Positions 1 to 6,480 of a DNA stretch of 8,265 nucleotides are shown here, in pieces. This DNA comes from Deltaproteobacteria bacterium RIFCSPLOWO2_02_56_12. Lineage in GTDB: Bacteria; Desulfobacterota; Binatia; UBA9968. The notes under the pieces are model-generated. The model made no database searches. It was not told the DNA's origin and saw only the letters and a program-made list of their open reading frames with translations. A program made the translations under genes and the position numbers. Numbering within the stretch: position 1 is the first letter of the stretch; every line of letters starts with the position of its first letter. The DNA lies in contig MGRY01000206.1 of the NCBI GenBank assembly GCA_001799045.1, forward strand, positions 6,056 to 14,320, written 5' to 3'.

Positions 1-432
1 TCGATTTTTCGCCTGCTACACTTGAGCGCCCTCATCTTCGTCGCTATCGGGTGTGTCCGTAGCGAGCGGATGGAGAACCTTTATGCCCAGCGCTGCCTCG
101 GATGCCACGGCCCTTCCGGCAGCGGCGATGGCCCCATCGCCGCTTCTTTGCCGGCCGACGTCCCTAATTTCCACGACACGGTTAGAAATAAAAGCGTTAC
201 CCAGATTCGAAAAATTATCATGGAAGGGAAAGGGATCATGCCTGCCTACGGACCCGCGCTGCGCAAGCCGGAGATCCAGGACATGGTTCTCTTCACACGC
301 ATCTTGAGCCAGCGGGGACGTAACGTTGAATGGTGGGAGAGGTTCGACCCTCTGGTTTGGGCCCACTGCAACGTGCCATGGGAAATGGTCCTGGGCTACG
401 ATCAGCCGCCGGAAGAAAACAAACCTCGATGA
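1..432 (+). CDS. Secreted c-type cytochrome, mono-haem, 5' end outside window
   Basis: Electron-carrying class I-like cytochrome c, exported across the inner membrane. Numbering from the TTG at 22, the haem-binding motif is CLGCH (Cys25, Cys28, His29), and Met73 in GIMPAYG is the likely sixth iron ligand. The frame is open to base 1 and no ribosome site precedes the TTG, so the true start is probably upstream. The residues before the haem domain are hydrophobic (LSALIFVAIGC) and read as the end of a signal peptide, perhaps a lipoprotein signal, although the lipobox is imperfect. After the haem domain comes a tail of about 35 residues rich in Trp, with WAHCNVPWE at 114-122, that is not part of the usual fold. 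The stop overlaps the ATG of the SCO1-like gene, so the two are likely co-translated. The cytochrome assignment is firm; its redox partner is unknown. Confidence 0.88.
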   Translation, partial: SIFRLLHLSALIFVAIGCVRSERMENLYAQRCLGCHGPSGSGDGPIAASLPADVPNFHDTVRNKSVTQIRKIIMEGKGIMPAYGPALRKPEIQDMVLFTRILSQRGRNVEWWERFDPLVWAHCNVPWEMVLGYDQPPEENKPR

Positions 433-1052
433 ACCTGAGAGCAAAAGAGGTTGTCGTTGGCATTGTTGTAGCCGGCGCTTTTCTTTGCGGAGAGCAAAAT
501 CGGGCCATAAGCGGTGAACCGCATCCGCATTCCATCACCAAGCCGGCTTCGCGCCGCCAGCTCCATCTCCCTATCCCGGACTTCTCTCTAACCGACCAAA
601 CCGGCAAGCCTTGCAAATTTCAGACGCTGAGGGGAAAGGTCGTGCTTGTTGCCTTTGTGTATACCACCTGCCCCGATGTTTGCCCTTTGATGACTGCAAG
701 TATGCGGCTGGTGCAGGAAAAACTTCCAGATAGGCAGCGGGGCGCCGTTTTTTTCCTATCGATCACGACGGATCCGGAGGTCGATAGCCCCCAGGTCCTT
801 AAGGCTTACGGCGAACGCTACGGGATCGATTTTTCCAACTGGCTCTTTCTCACCGCAGAGCTTCAAACGCTCGCTCCCGTATGGAAAGCCTTCGGAGTGG
901 GAGTGCAGAGAAAGGCCCGCGGCCTTGTGGACCACACACCGCTCACGGCGCTGATCGACGCAAAGGGAACCATGCGCTTTGCCTACACCGGCGGCTCCCC
1001 TGATCACAAGATGATACTTCGAGATATAGACTTCCTCCTCGGTTCTCATTGA
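429..1052 (+). CDS. SCO1/SenC/PrrC family copper chaperone
   Basis: Thioredoxin-fold protein of the family that delivers copper to the CuA site of cytochrome c oxidase or acts as a periplasmic thiol/copper protein. The ATG at 429 overlaps the TGA of the cytochrome gene (ATGA) and gives 207 residues, a normal size; the frame stays open further upstream but overlaps the cytochrome. An N-terminal hydrophobic stretch at about residues 8-20 is a signal peptide or membrane anchor. The copper site is visible: Cys81 and Cys85 in TTCPDVCP, and the distal His169 in VDHTPLTALID. The SITTDPEVDSP stretch at 111-121 is also typical. No clear lipobox is seen (the cysteine at 20 is preceded by AFL). Coupling to a c-type cytochrome fits assembly of a haem-copper or other copper-dependent respiratory enzyme encoded upstream of the window. 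Confidence 0.93.
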   Translation: MNLRAKEVVVGIVVAGAFLCGEQNRAISGEPHPHSITKPASRRQLHLPIPDFSLTDQTGKPCKFQTLRGKVVLVAFVYTTCPDVCPLMTASMRLVQEKLPDRQRGAVFFLSITTDPEVDSPQVLKAYGERYGIDFSNWLFLTAELQTLAPVWKAFGVGVQRKARGLVDHTPLTALIDAKGTMRFAYTGGSPDHKMILRDIDFLLGSH

Positions 1053-1056
1053 GCCG

Positions 1057-1308
1057 TCATCTGCGCCACAAAGACAGCCGTTTGAGCCAATCGTACCCTT
1101 CCCGGCCGGCAAGATAGATCCCGGCGCTGAAAACCCCCCAGCTCAGGAGCGAGGCGGCGGCAATGACACCGACTTTGATCTCCTTGGAAAACGGCAACAA
1201 CAAGATGATGAGGGAATACGCCGGGTAGACTAGAAAGCTAACCCCCATCAAGGCGACCCCCGCGATAAACCGCATACGCCTGGAAATCCTTTCTCTTATT
1301 CTACCCAA
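1057..1308 (-). CDS. Small two-helix membrane protein, possibly transporter-suffix-domain type
   Basis: An 83-residue inner membrane protein with a basic N-terminus (RIRERISRRMR), two hydrophobic segments at about residues 13-39 and 46-67, and a short basic tail. The hydrophobic pattern with the LPFSKEIK linker and the AGREGYDWLKR end resembles small proteins annotated as transporter suffix domain proteins; this is recognition by eye and no function is established. The start is TTG at 1308, supported by AGGAGA six bases upstream; the internal ATG at 1275 has only a weak site. The stop lies 4 bases from the SCO gene stop, the two genes converging, and the gene is divergent from the cupin gene. 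Confidence 0.6.
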   Translation of the reverse strand: MGRIRERISRRMRFIAGVALMGVSFLVYPAYSLIILLLPFSKEIKVGVIAAASLLSWGVFSAGIYLAGREGYDWLKRLSLWRR

Positions 1309-1314
1309 CGGCGC

Positions 1315-1320
1315 TCTCCT
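1315..1320 (-). promoter_or_regulatory. Ribosome binding site that decides the TTG start
   Basis: AGGAGA on the minus strand with a 6-base spacer to the TTG at 1308. It is the best Shine-Dalgarno match near this gene and favours the TTG over the in-frame ATG at 1275. Confidence 0.6.
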
Positions 1321-1517
1321 GAATTATCGGAAATCTTGGCAATGCCGGCCCCCCGCCTGCGATCTTAGACGAGAAATTATCCGATAGGACACGTCATATC
1401 AACCGGAGCCGGCTTGCGGGCAGGGTGGACATTTTCTCCAGCTTGGGGTAATGAGGTTTTAATCTAATTGGAAAAAGCGAGTGGTCAAAAGGGATCTCTC
1501 GTTTTCCGAAGCATCAG

Positions 1518-1525
1518 AAAGGAGG
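1518..1525 (+). promoter_or_regulatory. Strong ribosome binding site for the GTG-started cupin gene
   Basis: AAAGGAGG with a 9-base spacer to the GTG at 1535. The strength of the site is what supports a non-ATG start here. The preceding region (1309-1517) shows no convincing sigma70 promoter; an imperfect stem pairs GGAAAA..CGAG near 1470 with CTCG/TTTTCC near 1500. Confidence 0.75.
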
Positions 1526-1534
1526 TTCTAGACT

Positions 1535-2092
1535 GTGGCACAAGAACAAGGCGAAGAAAGGTGGGAGCAAGGGAGCTCCGCGCTGTTTCAGCGCAGGAAG
1601 GAACGGCGCGACGCCGACAGCCGGCGCCGGAAGACAGCCCGGAAGTACATCAAGGCGGAGTCGGTCAAGCTGGAATGGGAAGATCAAAACGGCATCTATA
1701 TCGGCGGGCTCGTATCCCAGGACTTGGGCTTCGACAACCGCATCATTGAGGTGGACTGTCATATTTACCCGCCCAACTCCCATTCGTGCACGCACAAGCA
1801 CAACGAGGCCATTATCATTATCGTGCGCGGCCAAGGGTATAGCATCCTAGACGGTGAGCGGATCGACTGGGCGCCCGGCGATGTCCTGTACGTCGGCGCA
1901 GGTGTCTGGCACCAGCATCACGTCACCAGCGACGAGCCGGCGATGGCCATTGCCATCAAGCCGCTTCCCATCCAGGAGTACATGGGCGAGCTGAACATCG
2001 TCTACAAAGGGGACAAGCCCTCCCCTGTCCGGAAGTTCACGGTAGGTTCTTTCAAGGAAGAGTTCGCGAAGATCAACAAAGGCCAGCGCTAG
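1535..2092 (+). CDS. Single-domain cupin protein
   Basis: A small beta-barrel metal-binding protein of the cupin superfamily, 185 residues. Motif 1 is HKHNE (His87, His89, Glu91) followed by a hydrophobic strand and GQG; motif 2 is GDVLYVGAGVWHQHH (115-129) with His126. These supply the usual two or three histidines plus a glutamate for Fe, Mn or Zn. The first 40 residues are highly charged (EQGEERWEQ.., RRKERRDADSRRRK) and probably lie outside the barrel. There is no signal peptide, so it is likely cytoplasmic. The GTG start has a strong AAAGGAGG. It converges on the solute-binding protein gene and is separated from it by a terminator-like hairpin. Cupins of this size include dioxygenases, isomerases and sensors; nothing visible selects one. 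Confidence 0.85.
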   Translation: MAQEQGEERWEQGSSALFQRRKERRDADSRRRKTARKYIKAESVKLEWEDQNGIYIGGLVSQDLGFDNRIIEVDCHIYPPNSHSCTHKHNEAIIIIVRGQGYSILDGERIDWAPGDVLYVGAGVWHQHHVTSDEPAMAIAIKPLPIQEYMGELNIVYKGDKPSPVRKFTVGSFKEEFAKINKGQR

Positions 2093-2124
2093 GCCTACCC
2101 GGCCACCCGGGCAAACCTCGGCAC

Positions 2125-2157
2125 AGCGGCGAGCAGCGCCCCGCTCCGCCGCTTTTC
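2125..2157 (+). terminator. Rho-independent terminator-like hairpin after the cupin gene
   Basis: The arms AGCGGCG (2125-2131) and CGCCGCT (2147-2153) are perfect complements, extended inward by AGC/GCT with one bulged C and closed by an eight-base loop. TTTT follows on the plus strand. It lies 32 bases past the cupin stop. The tail is short, so termination efficiency is uncertain. On the minus strand no T run follows, so it is unlikely to serve the solute-binding gene. Confidence 0.6.
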
Positions 2158-2198
2158 CGATGCCTTTTCCCAGGACCGCATATTTCGCTCTTATAATC

Positions 2199-3197
2199 TT
2201 ATTGTTTATACACCATATCGATAAAACCGCTCTTCTCCAACTCTCGCACGATGCCGTCGTCCACCATATCTTCCACCCGTAGGCTGGCACCGGCTCGACG
2301 GGCAAGGGCCTCCTTAACCTGGATTTCCGTTCCTTCTCTGGTTACCAAAGGAACCCGCTCGTAGAGTTTAGCATACGAATTATGCATACTTTCCAGAAAG
2401 GCTTCGTTGTCTTGCCTCATGTATTTAGCAACGATTTTTTTACTTTCCTCTTTACGGGTTTTGAAAAAATGAGTGGCCTCGATCAATGCCATGAGGACCC
2501 TCTTGACCGTATCTCTGTGACTGGTCAAATAACTCTTGGCGGTGGTGGCACAGATAAAAGGAAAGTCAAAACGTTTCTGAAAGTCAGCCGTGCTGATGAG
2601 AACCCTATGGGGCATACCTTTGGCCAAGTTGATAATTCCTGGAGGTGAGGGGAAACCTACGATCTTCCCGGTACGGAAGGCCGCTGCCCTCTCTGGAGAA
2701 CCACCGACCTGAAGAATCGGAACGTCCTTGATCGGCTCAAGACCCAGGGCTTTGAGAAGGACACGAGCCGCTACGTCCGACGCGCTACCCACACGGCTTA
2801 TGCCGATGCTTTTTCCCCTCAAATCTTCAGCCGATTTAACGGACTCGTGGACCACAAGCTCATAAGGGAGAGTGTTGATGTAACAGCCGACCATGACAAG
2901 ACTCACTCCTCCCACAGCCGCATTGGCTACACCACCACCCGACGCGTTCGCCACTTTGACGTCTCCAGCCATAAGGCTAGCGATAGTGGTTGTAGTCGTG
3001 GGAATGAATATCAACTCCGTGTCCAATCCGTGTTTTTTGTAAAAACCCTTTTCCACGGCGATGTACCATATTGCGGTGCTATCCAAGGCGCTGTAGGAAA
3101 TCCTAATCCTTTCCTGCGCCTCACCATCGCTCGAGCCCAAAATTACCACTAGTAAAAGTAGGCCTATTTCTCTCCAACCCTTGCATCTTTTAACCAT
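2199..3197 (-). CDS. NMT1/THI5-like (NitT/TauT-type) ABC solute-binding protein
   Basis: Periplasmic or surface substrate-capturing component of an ABC importer. With the ATG at 3197 the protein has 332 residues: basic start (MVKRCKGWR), hydrophobic core (IGLLLLVVILG) and a likely cleavage after GEA at 25-27. The mature part opens with RIRISYSALDSTAIWYIAVE and KGFYKKHGLDTELI, and ends with the ELEKSGFIDMVYKQ tail typical of this family. AGGTGG lies 4 bases upstream of this ATG; a longer reading from 3266 would put 23 non-signal-like residues in front and is less likely. It follows the Mo enzyme gene by 90 bases on the same strand, so it may share its transcript. No permease or ATPase gene is present, so it must use distant or shared ones. 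An unusual run of five Thr sits at 67-71. The ligand is unknown; members bind diverse organic solutes. Confidence 0.88.
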   Translation of the reverse strand: MVKRCKGWREIGLLLLVVILGSSDGEAQERIRISYSALDSTAIWYIAVEKGFYKKHGLDTELIFIPTTTTTIASLMAGDVKVANASGGGVANAAVGGVSLVMVGCYINTLPYELVVHESVKSAEDLRGKSIGISRVGSASDVAARVLLKALGLEPIKDVPILQVGGSPERAAAFRTGKIVGFPSPPGIINLAKGMPHRVLISTADFQKRFDFPFICATTAKSYLTSHRDTVKRVLMALIEATHFFKTRKEESKKIVAKYMRQDNEAFLESMHNSYAKLYERVPLVTREGTEIQVKEALARRAGASLRVEDMVDDGIVRELEKSGFIDMVYKQ

Positions 3198-3287
3198 AGA
3201 TCCACCTATGAACGCAGACAGCCTATCAACTCGCCATTTTAAACCTGGTGACGGCATTAGCCACAACTCCGGCTTGATGCCAGGGAA

Positions 3288-5912
3288 TCAGGCTTTGTAT
3301 ACCTTGAGCGGTATGCAGTGTTCCAAGGCCGAAGAGATTACATCAAATTGGCCCATGTCAAAGGGCAACAACCCGTTGAAATTTACGCCTTTCCCTGTCG
3401 AGAGCGGTTTGCCCCTGGCCCAATGGCCGGCATTCCCCGCAATGCCGATCACATCCGGATGAACACATTCAGTGACCCGGGCCACCGATTTCACTTTCTT
3501 GACCGGTGACTCCAACCAGACCGGATCCCCATCTTTGATTCCTTTCCGTTGGGCGAGCTTCGCGTTGATGAGCACAGCATAAGAGTACGGAAGCTTCTCG
3601 CATAGCTCGTTGATCCAGGGATTGGCATTGCCATGTGCTCCATAGGCGTAGGGTAGCTTATAGCTAACACCTATGGCATCGATCTCTCCCCGGCGAAGCT
3701 GCTCAAAGGACGCACAAGGCCTCCAGGTAGGCATCGGCTCGTAATCCGAGAGATCCCATTCCAGGCCCATTGTCCTGAGAACCGCTTGGAGCTCCTCACG
3801 CAGTTCGATGAAATTCTCCAGATAGATGGGAATCCGAGCCTTGGTGAAGCGACCGGGGTAGCGTTCCTCCACATCCCGCTCATGCACCAAAACTCCGTTT
3901 TCCTTAAACCAATCCCAGCCCTTCTCTTCCCCATAGAGGCTTTTGGCATGCCGGTCTAGGATCTCGGTCTCGGTATAGCGTTTCCCGGCCTCAAGCAAAT
4001 AGGGAGGCTTGAGCCCCTTGGACCGGTTTATTACAAGGCAGATTTCGTCCAAGATCCCCGCCCGATGATAGATCTCCATCAAAACCTCGATCGGGCTTCG
4101 GACTCCCTCCGGCGCCTTCAGCACCGCTTGTTGAATGTGATGGAAACCGACATGATCCCCTGCGACCGCATCCCCTACTCCGGTATCCACGTGGGAGCCA
4201 TGAAAAGCATTCTCCTCCAGATACGTAGGCATAGGCAGCACGATATCATCCAGCTCGTGGGTCTCGTGGATCTCCAGCGCAAACCCCACCACTAGATCAA
4301 TACTCTTGTACCAGTCCACCACCGCCTGGGTATCACCCCAGCCCCCCATCACATAGTTTGCCGAGGTGTGGATCAGCAGCTCTATTTTGTGATCAATCCC
4401 ATATTTACCGGAGTCCTTGAACACCTCGGGGACAAGCGTCCTGGTGTGACGGGCAACCGGAAACAGCTCAAAGAGGTCCCAGCGGCCAGGCCGGGTAACG
4501 GTCCGCCCCGGGAAGGCGCCCAGATTCCCGACCCCACGACCGGCTGAACCTCGGTTCTGAAGCATTCCATCTTCCCCCGCTTCCGGCCACGATTTAATCG
4601 GCCAGTTGTGGCCCACGTCGGTGGCGTGGCCACTACCCACTACGCCAGATGCTCCCATCACCAGGTTCATCAGGGTTAGAGCCCAGCTGTGGTGCCAGGC
4701 ATGTGTGTGTCCCTGTGGTCCTCTCATCCATTCAACGTTAACCGGACGATAGGGCACGTCCACGCCGTCGATTTTTACCGTGGCTCCGATCCGGGCCGCT
4801 TCTCCAAACTCTCTTGCTATTCGCCTGATAGTCTTGGCCGGAATAGAGGTTATTTCTTCCACCCGCTCGGCGGGATATTCGGCTGCGCGTGCCTTGAGCA
4901 ACTCAAAGGCCGGTTTCGCCTTCTGGTCCTGAACCCGGTACTCTCCTTCCAGCGCCGGCTCTTTCAGCGTCGGGTCGTCATATGTTTTTACCGTTGCGTC
5001 ACTCTGATCGTACAGGAGGGGCTTTTTGGTGGCGGCATCGCGCACGAATTTCCCATTGAACCCCACCAGATAGCCGGCGTTGGTGTGGTGCTTGAGGAAC
5101 TCGGCATCGTAGATCTTGAGTTCATTCAGCAGGACATTCAGTATCCCGAGTCCAAAGGCGGCATCGGTCCCAGGACGGATGGGGAGCCATTCGTCTGACT
5201 TGGCTGCCGCGTTATTCCCGACTGGGTCTATCACGACCAGCTTCATGCCCCGTTCCCGGGCGTTGGCACATTCGGGCACGTGCCTGTTAAAAGCCTCCCG
5301 GGTTGCCACTCCCATCTGCGTCCCGCAGTCAATCAGGTAGTTGCAATGGGCAAAATCGGGCTCCGTGTGAAATCCTCCCGCTATAATGTGTTGGATCGAG
5401 TGAATGGTCTTGCCACAGGTGGGAGAGACTCCCGTCTGGATATACGGCGTGCCAACCGCAGGACCAAGGGCCCCCAACCACGCACGCATCTCATTGCCTC
5501 CCCAGATTTGAAGATAGAGCTTGCGCGGATCCTCCCGGCAAACCTTCCGCATCTTGCTGGAGATGGTCTCTATTGCCTCTTCCCATGAGATCTCCTGCCA
5601 CTTGGGATCAACACCAATCCCCTTCTCCGGGTTGGTGCGCTTGAGAGGCTTAGTCACCCGGTTTGGGTTGTAGTGATTGATTATCCCTGATTTACCCTTG
5701 GCGCACATCCGGCCTTGGTTCTTGGGCGAATCCGGATTCCCGATCACGTTCAGCACTTTTCCATCTTTCGCCTGGACAAGCACTGCACAGCCCACTAGGC
5801 ACATGCGGCATGTGGTAGGCACCCAGTCGTTTACCGATGATTCATGTCTTTTGCCACCTGGCCGGTAAACGGTCTGCGTCTGGGCATCCCTTCCCTTAAC
5901 AATGGTGACCAC
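3288..5912 (-). CDS. Molybdopterin oxidoreductase, DMSO reductase superfamily, with [4Fe-4S] cluster
   Basis: Catalytic subunit of a Mo- or W-bis(pyranopterin guanine dinucleotide) enzyme, 874 residues. The N-terminal cluster motif is Cys35-x2-Cys38-x3-Cys42-x27-Cys70, followed by KGKSGI. WQEISWEEAI (105-114) is the usual start of the pterin-binding core. Cys166 in VSPTCGKT is placed like the metal-ligating Ser/Cys/SeCys of the superfamily (inferred by position). HELDDIVLPMPTYLEENAFH (552-571) and the C-terminal dinucleotide-binding domain (about 750-870, with INAKLAQRKGIKDGDPVW) are characteristic. There is no Tat twin-arginine signal, so it is probably cytoplasmic. The start is GTG at 5912, with GAGGT six bases upstream. 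The moaD-like gene is 26 bases upstream. No iron-sulfur or membrane subunit is adjacent, unlike most respiratory members. Formate dehydrogenase-like, hydroxylase or hydratase-like (compare acetylene hydratase) roles are all possible; the substrate is undetermined. Confidence 0.93.
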   Translation of the reverse strand: MVTIVKGRDAQTQTVYRPGGKRHESSVNDWVPTTCRMCLVGCAVLVQAKDGKVLNVIGNPDSPKNQGRMCAKGKSGIINHYNPNRVTKPLKRTNPEKGIGVDPKWQEISWEEAIETISSKMRKVCREDPRKLYLQIWGGNEMRAWLGALGPAVGTPYIQTGVSPTCGKTIHSIQHIIAGGFHTEPDFAHCNYLIDCGTQMGVATREAFNRHVPECANARERGMKLVVIDPVGNNAAAKSDEWLPIRPGTDAAFGLGILNVLLNELKIYDAEFLKHHTNAGYLVGFNGKFVRDAATKKPLLYDQSDATVKTYDDPTLKEPALEGEYRVQDQKAKPAFELLKARAAEYPAERVEEITSIPAKTIRRIAREFGEAARIGATVKIDGVDVPYRPVNVEWMRGPQGHTHAWHHSWALTLMNLVMGASGVVGSGHATDVGHNWPIKSWPEAGEDGMLQNRGSAGRGVGNLGAFPGRTVTRPGRWDLFELFPVARHTRTLVPEVFKDSGKYGIDHKIELLIHTSANYVMGGWGDTQAVVDWYKSIDLVVGFALEIHETHELDDIVLPMPTYLEENAFHGSHVDTGVGDAVAGDHVGFHHIQQAVLKAPEGVRSPIEVLMEIYHRAGILDEICLVINRSKGLKPPYLLEAGKRYTETEILDRHAKSLYGEEKGWDWFKENGVLVHERDVEERYPGRFTKARIPIYLENFIELREELQAVLRTMGLEWDLSDYEPMPTWRPCASFEQLRRGEIDAIGVSYKLPYAYGAHGNANPWINELCEKLPYSYAVLINAKLAQRKGIKDGDPVWLESPVKKVKSVARVTECVHPDVIGIAGNAGHWARGKPLSTGKGVNFNGLLPFDMGQFDVISSALEHCIPLKVYKA

Positions 5913-5938
5913 GTTTTTACCTCGCTTTTCTTATTCTC

Positions 5939-6289
5939 CTAACCGCCCTCGTAGGATGGCAGCAGCATTAACTCCACCTTCCCACCGCGAAGGACGGTTT
6001 GAGCACTATCCAGTTCTCCCATGTGCACTCCATCGATAAACACCGCCACATGGGGTTGAAAGGCTCCTTTCTTGGTCAGCGCATTCTGTACAAAGGTTTG
6101 CCCGCACATAACGCCGAGCTTTTCCGCCAGCATTTGAATCGTGGCTCCCCCAGGAAGTGCTATCTCGACCTCCCGTTCTCCCGCCCAGCGCTTCAGCTCG
6201 CCCATTAAGATCACCTTCACAGTTACTATTCCCTGCAAAGGGTTTTCGTTTCGCTGAACTTTTTCCTCAGACCGGATAGCCATAAACAC
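5939..6289 (-). CDS. MoaD/ThiS-like beta-grasp sulfur carrier
   Basis: Small ubiquitin-fold protein whose C-terminal diglycine is activated as a thiocarboxylate to donate sulfur, in molybdopterin synthesis for MoaD. The sequence has the family opening VKVILMGELKRWAG, the central LPGGATIQMLAEKLG, HVAVFIDG, and ends exactly in LPSYEGG followed by a stop. Its position 26 bases upstream of the Mo enzyme gene suggests a carrier serving that enzyme's cofactor. The start is uncertain: GTG at 6289 or ATG at 6283 gives a 22-28 residue N-terminal extension, while GTG at 6220, with AGGG about 10 bases upstream, gives 93 residues that begin like typical MoaD. No MoaE partner is in the window. Family is confident; MoaD versus a specialised ThiS-like role is open. 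Confidence 0.85.
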   Translation of the reverse strand: MFMAIRSEEKVQRNENPLQGIVTVKVILMGELKRWAGEREVEIALPGGATIQMLAEKLGVMCGQTFVQNALTKKGAFQPHVAVFIDGVHMGELDSAQTVLRGGKVELMLLPSYEGG

Positions 6290-6312
6290 CTAACCTGCGA
6301 GACCGGCGCTAG

Positions 6313-6321
6313 TTTATCACA
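6313..6321 (-). promoter_or_regulatory. Possible extended -10 element for the moaD-Mo enzyme genes
   Basis: On the minus strand TGTGATAAA reads as a TGn-GATAAA extended -10 hexamer (four of six consensus bases), 24 bases before the GTG at 6289. There is no well-spaced -35. Direct copies of GACCGGC flank it at 6301-6307 and 6324-6330, a layout that could bind a regulator. Weak evidence. Confidence 0.25.
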
Positions 6322-6389
6322 GTGACCGGCCTGCAGCCATGCCGACTGCCAATCCCCTTATGTACCACGGCCGCAATGTCGTCAATGGC

Positions 6390-6414
6390 GAAAATGGGAC
6401 CGAAGCCCATTTTC
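6390..6414. repeat. Perfect 9-bp inverted repeat in the divergent intergenic region
   Basis: The arms GAAAATGGG (6390-6398) and CCCATTTTC (6406-6414) are exact complements around the 7-base ACCGAAG. It sits between the divergent moaD-like and TIGR04076-type genes, just upstream of a TTGACA. It could be an operator dyad or an RNA hairpin; it lacks a run of T after the stem on either strand, which argues against an efficient terminator. Confidence 0.6.
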
Positions 6415-6420
6415 CTAAGG

Positions 6421-6449
6421 TTGACACGATAATAAATATCGGATATTCG
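6421..6449 (+). promoter_or_regulatory. Candidate sigma70 promoter for the TIGR04076-type gene
   Basis: A perfect -35 TTGACA at 6421-6426 is followed after 17 bases by TATTCG (6444-6449), a poor -10. GATAAT at 6428-6433 is a better -10 hexamer but has no matching -35. Either would start transcription a short distance before the ATG at 6481. Confidence 0.35.
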
Positions 6450-6480
6450 TCCCGTGGACAATTTCATTACGGAGGGTAGC

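Noticed and set aside
1309..1534. Near-repeat of TTATCGG and TTATCCGAT around 1323-1387
   Set aside because: Short and inexact; expected by chance in a region of this size.
1847..2305. 152-residue minus-strand open frame
   Set aside because: Antisense to the cupin gene and overlaps the end of the solute-binding gene in another frame; no domain seen.
3198..3266. Longer start for the solute-binding protein
   Set aside because: The added residues (MWLMPSPGLKWRVDRLSAF) precede a complete signal peptide that begins at 3197 with its own ribosome site.
4689..5198. 169-residue plus-strand open frame
   Set aside because: Antisense to the core of the molybdopterin oxidoreductase; low-complexity look and no motif.
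6290..6480. Molybdenum cofactor riboswitch upstream of the moaD-like gene
   Set aside because: No extended set of paired stems resembling that aptamer could be traced on the minus strand; only the short dyad stands out.
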